DNA of 60,027 bases from Candidatus Manganitrophaceae bacterium (GTDB taxonomy: Bacteria > Nitrospirota > Nitrospiria > SBBL01 > JAADHI01), in assembly GCA_013151935.1 (NCBI GenBank), contig JAADHI010000121.1, forward strand, positions 1 to 60,027. Direction: 5' to 3'. Positions 53,604 through 60,027 of this stretch are shown piece by piece; position 1 is the stretch's first letter; the number at the start of each line of letters is the position of its first letter. Position numbers and translations under genes: made by a program. The notes below the pieces were generated by a model, which saw nothing but the letters and a program-made list of their open reading frames with translations, did no database searches and was not told the DNA's origin.

Positions 53604-53887
53604 AACGGGGACTTTCGATTTCAGCAGTGGGTCATGCGACCAGTCTGACCATCGCCATCAGCTTCACGCTCTGTGTACTTTTCGATCTTCTTTTTCCAGC
53701 CCACGCGATGTACGGTGTTTGGCAAAAGCTACTACCAGGTTTTGAGTGGCTCACTTGGGGTAGTTTCTTCTTGGGTTTGATTGAAAGCTACGGTTATGGT
53801 TGGTTTTTCGCCTTAATTTGGACACCGATATACAATGTTACGGCAATGAGTGAATACAAAAAGAGAGGGAACAAAGATGTCAACTGA
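53600..53887 (+). CDS. DUF5676 family small membrane protein
   Basis: A 95-residue protein with two helices (LTIAISFTLCVLFDLLFPAHAMYG and WGSFFLGLIESYGYGWFFALIWTPIYNVT). The pattern FPAHAMYGVWQKLLPGFEWLTWGSF and the ESYGYGW block match DUF5676 proteins found in metal-resistance clusters. It starts in the stop of the YHS gene and its 3' end overlaps the glutamate dehydrogenase start. Confidence 0.8.
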   Translation: MKRGLSISAVGHATSLTIAISFTLCVLFDLLFPAHAMYGVWQKLLPGFEWLTWGSFFLGLIESYGYGWFFALIWTPIYNVTAMSEYKKRGNKDVN

Positions 53888-55136
53888 AATGAAAAAATGT
53901 GTCTGCCAGGATGCCCAGCATCACTTTTTTACACGCGCCTTTGATGGACTCAATTTGAATGAGTCTCAAAGGGCCTTGTTGCTTTCTTCCTTTAGAGAAA
54001 CGCAGGTGAGTATTCCGGTGCTCATTCATCGCGATGGAAAAGAACAACTTAAAACATTCACCGGTTATCGTGTTCAGCACAACCATGCACGTGGACCTTT
54101 CAAGGGCGGCTTGCGTTTTCATCCTGAAGTTAATTTAGGAGAAGTTCGGGCTTTGGCGCAACTGATGACCTGGAAAACCGCCTTGGTCGATATTCCCTTC
54201 GGCGGTGCCAAAGGAGGTATCTCTGTTGACCCGGCCAGTTTATCTTTATCTGAACTTGAAACCATTTCAAAACGGTTTTGCCAGAAGATGGCACCCATTA
54301 TTGGTATACATGTTGATATTCCTGCACCCGATGTTGGCACCGGCCCGCAAGTCATGGCCTGGATGCTGGAAGAGTATAGTAAGTCTAACGGTTTCAGCAA
54401 GGCAGTTGTCACCGGAAAACCTATAGAACTCGGTGGTTCTGCTGGAAGACTGGAGGCCACTGGTCACGGGGTTGCTCATTTAACCCATAAAGCTGCTTCA
54501 CAAAAAGGACTTGTGCCAAAAGAAACAAAGATTGTCATTCAGGGTTTTGGCAATGTTGGTTCACATACCGCGAGGCATCTTGCAAGACTTGGCTATTGCA
54601 TCGTGGGTCTTTCCGATGTCACGGGCGGCTTTTACGCCGAGAAGGGGATTGATATCGAAAAGGCAGTATCGCATGTCTCGGAAAGGACTTCTCTCAAGGG
54701 CCTGCCGGGATGCGAAACCATCAGTAACGAAAACTTGCTCAAGCTGCCCTGCGACATCCTCATCCCCGCCGCATTAGAAGCAACAATTACCTGTGACAAC
54801 GCGGGGGAGATCCAGGCGCAATTGATTGTCGAAGCGGCCAATATGCCACTCACCCACGGTGCGGATACGGAACTCCGCAATCGAGGGATTAACATTGTCC
54901 CGGATTTATTAGCAAATGTCGGTGGCGTACTCGTCTCCTACTATGAGTGGGTACAAAATTTACAAGAGTTTCCCTGGATGCGGGAAACCGTATTACGACG
55001 TCTTGAAGAGAGGCTTTCCGATGTTTATGCAAAGGTCAGCCATTTAGCGAAGGAAAAGCAAGTCGATCTACGCACTGCCGCCTACGAAATTGCAATAGAA
55101 AGGGTTAATCGGGCCAGCACACTCAGAGGGTTTTGA
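53877..55136 (+). CDS. Glutamate dehydrogenase family (Glu/Leu/Phe/Val dehydrogenase)
   Basis: About 419 residues. GYRVQHNHARGPFKGGLRFHPEV, LMTWKTALVDIPFGGAKGGI (catalytic Lys), DIPAPDVGTGPQVMAWM and the Rossmann block VIQGFGNVGSHTARHLA give a full hexameric GDH. It interconverts glutamate and 2-oxoglutarate. ATG 53877 has GAGGGAA upstream; it overlaps the DUF5676 gene by 11 bp, so the two are coupled. Its place among metal and stress genes is unusual for a housekeeping enzyme. Confidence 0.94.
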   Translation: MSTEMKKCVCQDAQHHFFTRAFDGLNLNESQRALLLSSFRETQVSIPVLIHRDGKEQLKTFTGYRVQHNHARGPFKGGLRFHPEVNLGEVRALAQLMTWKTALVDIPFGGAKGGISVDPASLSLSELETISKRFCQKMAPIIGIHVDIPAPDVGTGPQVMAWMLEEYSKSNGFSKAVVTGKPIELGGSAGRLEATGHGVAHLTHKAASQKGLVPKETKIVIQGFGNVGSHTARHLARLGYCIVGLSDVTGGFYAEKGIDIEKAVSHVSERTSLKGLPGCETISNENLLKLPCDILIPAALEATITCDNAGEIQAQLIVEAANMPLTHGADTELRNRGINIVPDLLANVGGVLVSYYEWVQNLQEFPWMRETVLRRLEERLSDVYAKVSHLAKEKQVDLRTAAYEIAIERVNRASTLRGF

Positions 55137-55154
55137 GTAAAGAGGAGAACTCTG

Positions 55155-57029
55155 ATGGAAAAAAATCAACAACAGTTTTCACTTTGGTACTTCATCATTG
55201 CTTTTTTTGTCTTGACGGTATTTCAAAGTCTGTTTTTTGCGCCTCACGTTGAAAACCTTACGTACAGCGATTTTAAATCGCTCTTGAGGACGGCGCAGAT
55301 CGAGGAGGTAACCCTTGGCACACAACGTATCAGTGGTAGTGTTTCGATTAAAGGCTTGGAAAAAGTGCTTCCACCGGAGAAGATTAAACGGCTAGAAAAA
55401 AACCTTGAAAAAACAGATGAAGGGAATCCTGTCCACCGTTTTACGACAATCCGGGTTGATGATCCTACACTGATTCAAGATTTGGAAAAATTCAATGTGC
55501 GTTTTGCCGGTCAAGTGGAGAGTACTTGGTTGAGTACCTTGCTTTCCTGGGTGTTGCCCGCCATCGTCTTTGTGGGGATTTGGTCTATTTTTATGCGGCG
55601 CATGGGTGGTGCAAGTGGTGTGATGGAAATCGGAAAAAACAAAGCGAAGGTCTATATTGAAAAAGAAACCGGCGTCACCTTTGACGATGTGGCTGGCATC
55701 GATGAAGCACGAGAAGAACTGATGGAGATTGTCTCCTTTTTAAAAACCCCAGAGCGCTATCGTAGGCTGGGTGGAAACATTCCAAAAGGGGTGCTCTTAG
55801 TCGGCGCACCGGGCACGGGGAAAACCCTCTTGGCCAAAGCCGTTGCTGGCGAAGCTGCCGTGCCTTTTTTTAGTATGAGTGGATCAGACTTTGTGGAAAT
55901 GTTTGTGGGCGTAGGTGCGGCCCGCGTGCGAGATCTTTTTGCTCGCGCGCAGGAAAAAGCCCCCTGCATTATCTTTATCGACGAACTGGATGCCATGGGA
56001 AAAGCCCGGAGCATGAGTCCTATGGGCGGAAATGACGAACGAGAGCAGACCTTGAATCAACTCCTGGTGCAAATGGATGGTTTTGATACCAACAAGGGCG
56101 TCATTATAATGGCTGCAACCAATCGCCCGGAGATCTTAGACCCTGCCCTGCTTCGTCCGGGACGATTTGATCGAAATGTGGCGATTGATCGTCCCGATGT
56201 GAAAGGGCGTGAAAAGATACTAAAGGTTCACACGAAAGGGGTGACCCTCTCTAAAGATCTTGATCTGACCGCCATCGCTGCAAAAACCCCCGGTTTTGTC
56301 GGGGCGGATTTGGCGAACTTGATCAATGAAGCGGCCTTGCTTGCCGCACGTAAAGAAAAAGATGCTGTTGAAATGGCTGATTTTGATGCTGCGATTGATC
56401 GCATCATTGGAGGGCTCGAAAAGAAAAACCGCGTTATCAATCCGCAAGAAAAAGAAACCGTCGCTTATCATGAAGCCGGACATGCCCTTATCGCCATGTT
56501 TCGGAAACATGCCGATCCGGTTGCAAAAATTTCCATTATACCGCGTGGCATTGCGGCTTTGGGTTACACACAACAACTTCCGACCGAAGACCGTTATTTA
56601 TTGAAAAAAACGGAGTTATTAGATCGTTTAGATGTCTTGCTGGGTGGTCGGGTGGCGGAAGAGATTATTTATAACGATATTTCAACGGGTGCTCAGAATG
56701 ATCTTCAGCGTGCCACTGATCTTTCTCGTCACATGATTACGCAATATGGGATGTCTGAGCAGCTTGGTCTGGTGACCTTTGAGTCTCCTCGTTCGCCCTC
56801 AGGCTTCGAGATGATGTCGCATTCCCAAAAGGAATATAGCGAAAAGACGGCCCAGACGATTGATGAAGAAATTCATGTGCTCCTCAGTCAGTCTCACGAG
56901 CGTGTTACAAAAACTTTAAACAAAAAAAAAGCAGTACTAGAAGCCCTGAAAGCGCGTTTGATTGAAAAGGAAGTGGTTGAGCGTCTTGAGTTGGAAGCAC
57001 TGATTAAGGAATACGACACTGCTGTTTGA
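55155..57029 (+). CDS. ftsH: ATP-dependent zinc metalloprotease FtsH
   Basis: A 624-residue protein. Two membrane helices ([20 protein letters not shown] and [18 protein letters not shown]) flank an FtsH extracellular domain, then AAA+ with Walker [11 protein letters not shown] (about 213), Walker [10 protein letters not shown], arginine fingers in RPGRFDR, and the zinc site HEAGHALIA (about 440). The C-terminus is a coiled coil. As it sits in an accessory island, it may be an extra copy for membrane quality control under metal stress. AGGAG precedes the start; 18 bp after gdh. Confidence 0.94.
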   Translation: MEKNQQQFSLWYFIIAFFVLTVFQSLFFAPHVENLTYSDFKSLLRTAQIEEVTLGTQRISGSVSIKGLEKVLPPEKIKRLEKNLEKTDEGNPVHRFTTIRVDDPTLIQDLEKFNVRFAGQVESTWLSTLLSWVLPAIVFVGIWSIFMRRMGGASGVMEIGKNKAKVYIEKETGVTFDDVAGIDEAREELMEIVSFLKTPERYRRLGGNIPKGVLLVGAPGTGKTLLAKAVAGEAAVPFFSMSGSDFVEMFVGVGAARVRDLFARAQEKAPCIIFIDELDAMGKARSMSPMGGNDEREQTLNQLLVQMDGFDTNKGVIIMAATNRPEILDPALLRPGRFDRNVAIDRPDVKGREKILKVHTKGVTLSKDLDLTAIAAKTPGFVGADLANLINEAALLAARKEKDAVEMADFDAAIDRIIGGLEKKNRVINPQEKETVAYHEAGHALIAMFRKHADPVAKISIIPRGIAALGYTQQLPTEDRYLLKKTELLDRLDVLLGGRVAEEIIYNDISTGAQNDLQRATDLSRHMITQYGMSEQLGLVTFESPRSPSGFEMMSHSQKEYSEKTAQTIDEEIHVLLSQSHERVTKTLNKKKAVLEALKARLIEKEVVERLELEALIKEYDTAV

Positions 57030-57054
57030 AGCGCGAATAAAGGAGTTGTGTGTG

Positions 57055-57495
57055 ATGAAGAAGTCTGACTTGATTCTCATGTTGTTCCTGCCACTCTTTG
57101 TCGCCTGCACCCAAGACAATGCGACCGTTCAAAAAGGTCAGCGCTGGTATACGCCCTCTCAAGTAAAGGAGGGGAAAGCGGTCTATGAGAAAAATTGCAT
57201 CAACTGCCACAAAAAAAATGCAGAAGGAATCGCAGATTGGAAAACGCCGCTCGCGGACGGTGCCTATCCACCGCCTCCGCTCAATGGCACGGCCCATACC
57301 TGGCACCATGCACTCCGTGTGTTGAAGAGAACGATTGAAGAAGGTGGTGTGCCTCTTGGCGGGACGATGCCGGGCTTTAAAGAGAAATTGATCAAAGAAG
57401 AAAAAGATGCAGTGATCGCCTATTTTCAGAATTTTTGGAGTGATGAAATATACCGTATGTGGCTGGATAGGACTGAGGGTCAACCTAAGAATTGA
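57055..57495 (+). CDS. Cytochrome c lipoprotein
   Basis: About 146 residues. The lipoprotein signal ends LFLPLFVAC; the heme motif is CINCH (near 47-51), and a Met in GGTMPGFKEKL is the likely sixth ligand. The size and the pattern V-KEGKAVYEKNC fit class I cytochrome c. It would carry electrons in the periplasm. ATG 57055 has GGAG at the right distance; the frame from 57046 uses TTG. Confidence 0.85.
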   Translation: MKKSDLILMLFLPLFVACTQDNATVQKGQRWYTPSQVKEGKAVYEKNCINCHKKNAEGIADWKTPLADGAYPPPPLNGTAHTWHHALRVLKRTIEEGGVPLGGTMPGFKEKLIKEEKDAVIAYFQNFWSDEIYRMWLDRTEGQPKN

Positions 57496-58225
57496 AGTGC
57501 TCCGGCTTAATCGGCAATGGCTATGGGGCATCGGAAAACGTGTGGCTGATGTGGTGACAGACTATCGGATTAAAGCAGCGGTACAAAAAGGAATCCGTGT
57601 TTTTTCGGCACTTCCTGAAAAAATAGAGGAGATGAAGAGTGCAGGCATTCCAGTTGCCGGAACCCTTGATGAACTGCTCAATTCAGTTGATGTCGTACTC
57701 GACTGTACACCCAAACAAATTGCAGCATTAAACAAGACACGTTATGAAAAAGTCGGTGTCAAGTCGATTTATCAAGGGGGAGCGTCCCATGCACTGACAG
57801 GGCATTCCTTTGTGTCCCAAGCGAATTACGAGAGCGCCCTGAATCGACAGAGTACACGGGTTGTCTCCTGCAACACCACCTCTATTGTGCGCCGGGCTTC
57901 GGATCCCTGGGAAGGACATCTGGAAGGGATTATGAATACTGTCATCCCGGAAAAGGTCATTCCCAGCCACCAAGGGACGGACGCAAAGACGGTTCTTCCC
58001 GATCTCGACGTGTTCACCATCGCGGTAAAAGCCTCACATAACACCAGCCATCTCCATACCTGGTGGGTAGAACTCACACGCTCAGCGAGATTGAAAAAGA
58101 AGGACATTGCTCTATTGAAAAAACAGATCGCGCGCTTGGTATTACGCAGGGTTTTCTCGCAATTAAACCAGGTTTTCTATGAAAAGAGGTTAGGGACAGA
58201 GAGAATATGGGGGGGGCTTGGGTGA
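57492..58225 (+). pseudogene. Type II (archaeal-type) glyceraldehyde-3-phosphate dehydrogenase, decayed
   Basis: TTG 57492 starts KCSGLIGNGYG, the Rossmann G-x-G-x-x-G of type II GAPDH; a missing base in the G4 run at 57525-57528 breaks the frame, and GIGKRVADVV continues in another frame. Later blocks fit the family: AGIPVAGTLDELL, IYQGGASHA, the catalytic Cys in VVSCNTT, then IVRRASDPWEGHLEGI and IPSHQGTDAKTVLP. About 20 residues between CNTT and IVRRA seen in normal members are absent, and the last 60-70 residues are missing. Three separate lesions make activity unlikely. The stop overlaps the next gene (GTGA). Confidence 0.85.
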
Positions 58226-58557
58226 ATCAGATTAATCGCTACATGCCGGTTTTTTCCCTGGTCATTGCATGGCTGTTTGTAGTGGGTTCTCTCTATTTCG
58301 AACCCTATTTCGAAAGGGATTTGTTTTCCAGGTCCGGTTCCATAATGGTCTTGTTTGCGGGTATGTCTGAATACAGTCTCTTGAGAATGCGTGATACGTA
58401 TCATGGGAATCAGTTGAAAAGGTATTCTGCAGGAGATCTTGTCAACCTTAAGGATATCCATCCCTCAAAAGGCCATCAATACCAAGAGACGGCTGCACAC
58501 ATTACGGTTGTTTTTGGCACGATCATTTGGGGCTACGGTGATTTTATATATCTATAA
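58222..58557 (+). CDS. Small membrane protein
   Basis: About 111 residues from GTG 58222, which overlaps the GAPDH stop (GTGA); ATG 58207 is an alternative just before an eight-G run (58209-58216). It has one or two membrane helices at the start (YMPVFSLVIAWLFVVGSLYF, GSIMVLFAGMSEYSLL) and one at the end (HITVVFGTIIWGYGDFIYL). No family is recognised. It is 12 bp before the permease. Confidence 0.6.
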   Translation: MNQINRYMPVFSLVIAWLFVVGSLYFEPYFERDLFSRSGSIMVLFAGMSEYSLLRMRDTYHGNQLKRYSAGDLVNLKDIHPSKGHQYQETAAHITVVFGTIIWGYGDFIYL

Positions 58558-58569
58558 AAGGAGTTATTT

Positions 58570-59679
58570 ATGAAGCATGATGTGGCCGGAAAGAAACTGT
58601 CCCTTGTGGGTTCCGTATCCCTTGGCACAGGCGTCATGATTGGGGCGGGCATATTTGTACTCATCGGACAAGTTGCTGAGCTTGCAGGTGAACTTTTCCC
58701 GCTTGCCTTTTTTTTCGGCGCATGCGTCACGGGTTTTAGTGCATATTCTTATGTGAAATTTTCCAGTGTTTATCCTTCCTCCGGGGGCGTTGCCAAGTTT
58801 CTAAGAAAGGCCTATGGCCCCGGTACAATCACAGGGACTTTTTCGCTTTTGATGTATGTCTCAATGGTGATTGCGGAAAGCTTGGTTGCCAGAACCTTTG
58901 GGACCTATACCTTGAGATTGTTCGATATCGAAAGTACTAGTATGTTTGTGCCGATACTCGCCGTGATTTTAATCACACTGGGATATGTCATTAATGTTGC
59001 GGGAAACACAATCATCGAAACGACTGCGACGATGACCGCGACGATTAAGATATTAGGAATTGCCGTATTGGCCATATCGGGTTTGGTGGCAGGGGGCTTT
59101 CCGTCTTTTAAGTCTGCGACTGCTGTGGTGGGTAATGATGTGAGTTTAGGCGGTTTTATTGCCGCTTTGGCCTTGTCGATTCTGGCCTACAAAGGGTTTA
59201 CAACCATCACAAACCAAGGCGGAGATATTATAAACCCCAAACGTAATATCGGCCGATCCATTATTTTTTCTGTCATTATTTGTACCTTTATTTACGTGGC
59301 GCTCGCCTTGTCTGTCGCAGCAAATCTAAGTGTTTTGGAAATTATAAAGTCAAAAGACTATGCGCTTGCAGAGGCCGCACGACCTGTATTTGGCAATTGG
59401 GGGTTGTGGTTTACGGTTGTCCTCGCGATTGTTGCGACGGTCTCAGGTTTAATCGCCAGTGTTTTTTCCGCCTCTCGATTACTGGCGATGTTAGGTAAAA
59501 TGAAACAGGTTCCTGGTCTCAATTTGAGTGTCGGTCATCCTGCGCTGATCATTACTGTTTTGCTCGCGATTTTACTAGCCGTTTTATTTGATTTGACGCG
59601 AATTGCTGCAATAGGTGCGATTTTTTACTTAATTATGGATATCGCTGTTCATTGGAATATTGCTTGTGATTATTGCTGA
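58570..59679 (+). CDS. APC family amino-acid permease, 3' truncated
   Basis: A 369-residue protein with about 10 helices. The start KLSLVGSVSLGTGVMIGAGIFVLIGQVAELAG is the APC core (helix 1 with G-x-G), and LSILAYKGFTTITNQGGDIINPKRNIGRSI is the helix 6 block. Family members continue about 80 residues past GAIFYLIMDIAVHW; here the frame ends after NIACDYC. The last helix and tail survive in another frame to 59791, so a deletion with frameshift has removed helices 11-12. AGGAG precedes ATG 58570. Confidence 0.82.
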   Translation: MKHDVAGKKLSLVGSVSLGTGVMIGAGIFVLIGQVAELAGELFPLAFFFGACVTGFSAYSYVKFSSVYPSSGGVAKFLRKAYGPGTITGTFSLLMYVSMVIAESLVARTFGTYTLRLFDIESTSMFVPILAVILITLGYVINVAGNTIIETTATMTATIKILGIAVLAISGLVAGGFPSFKSATAVVGNDVSLGGFIAALALSILAYKGFTTITNQGGDIINPKRNIGRSIIFSVIICTFIYVALALSVAANLSVLEIIKSKDYALAEAARPVFGNWGLWFTVVLAIVATVSGLIASVFSASRLLAMLGKMKQVPGLNLSVGHPALIITVLLAILLAVLFDLTRIAAIGAIFYLIMDIAVHWNIACDYC

Positions 59680-59791
59680 GCGGCTTTTTATGATGACACA
59701 CACAGATCGTGAAGGGAAAATGCATATGGAGATGGAGACGTCTAAAACAAATCCGGAGAGCAAGAAGAAAATGAATATGGATATGGAATGA
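59651..59791 (+). pseudogene. Out-of-frame remnant of the permease C-terminus with Met-rich tail
   Basis: This frame reads IGILLVIIAERLFMMTHTDREG, which fits the last helix of an APC permease, then a tail rich in Met and Glu/Asp/Lys (KMHMEMETS, KKKMNMDME) to TGA 59789. It is the lost end of the preceding gene. The Met pattern is of the sort that binds Cu(I) or Ag(I). The remnant has no start of its own. Confidence 0.65.
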
Positions 59792-59896
59792 ATCGCGATA
59801 CCTGATCTATGTTGTATCGCATAAGATGATGGGCTGTGCGCAGAGAAACCAGTCGATACATAATTGATTTGAGGGTTTTGAATACTTAATAAATAA

Positions 59897-60027
<131 letters not shown>

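Overview
The window looks like chromosomal DNA of a Gram-negative bacterium of proteobacterial (delta-like) type, with moderate GC. The reasons are outer-membrane and periplasmic genes (TonB-dependent receptor, AlgH/YqgE, Tat-exported sulfite-oxidase homologue, c-type cytochromes, lipoproteins), Shine-Dalgarno sites of the GGAGG kind, many ATGA/TAATG overlaps, and a c-di-GMP-I riboswitch with c-di-GMP enzymes. I cannot name the genus from sequence alone.

Layout. Bases 1-2176 are an AT-rich accessory patch: the end of a lipoprotein, a 20-bp tandem repeat array beside a REP-like inverted repeat, then a small HExxH metalloprotease overlapping a secreted protein (effector/immunity-like). Bases 2359-10970 are mostly minus-strand genes: TonB receptor, TfoX-like, MFS transporter, and a fibronectin-III surface protein led by a c-di-GMP riboswitch. 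They are followed by a SnoaL-VF530 fusion, YaiI and a DUF445 protein. Bases 11052-19845 hold tRNA-Arg(TCT), an M16 protease pair, AlgH, a cytochrome, a DUF2059 protein, a His-tailed molybdopterin-fold protein, a DsrE/DsrF/DsrH trio, a Na/Ca exchanger and a DUF3047 protein. Bases 20049-21912 hold two divergent genes (aldo/keto reductase and YceH), each frameshifted near its start by a short perfect tandem duplication. A lone flagellar-rod-like gene follows.

Bases 22423-27109 are a tight four-gene operon: glutamine-synthetase-like ligase, aldehyde dehydrogenase, iron alcohol dehydrogenase and glutamine amidotransferase. It reads as a gamma-glutamyl route for an amine or amino alcohol. Next come a PAS/GAF/GGDEF/EAL protein, a ferredoxin-reductase-globin fusion, a sulfite oxidase homologue, MalQ, oligoribonuclease, a GAF-ANTAR regulator, alr, frr and pyrH. 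Then comes the long plus-strand operon pdxJ-acpS-nnr-(membrane protein)-tsaE-udg-hit-lapA. A vapBC-type toxin-antitoxin pair and a small membrane protein mark a second accessory spot near 45.6-46.9 kb.

Bases 48153-60027 form a metal/stress island: a MerR regulator, a heme lipoprotein, UspA, a P-type copper-type ATPase with YHS and HMBD domains, two further YHS proteins, a membrane methyltransferase, a DUF5676 protein, glutamate dehydrogenase, a second-type FtsH, a cytochrome c lipoprotein, a decayed type-II GAPDH, a truncated amino-acid permease and the start of 6-phosphofructokinase. Two near-identical 20-bp-spacer promoters, before uspA and before the ATPase, look like targets of the MerR protein.

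Two themes stand out. One is c-di-GMP control (riboswitch, EAL protein, Orn). The other is an unusual number of genes broken by slippage-type indels or deletions (fibronectin protein, AKR, YceH, GAPDH, permease). These may be real decay or phase variation, or assembly error.
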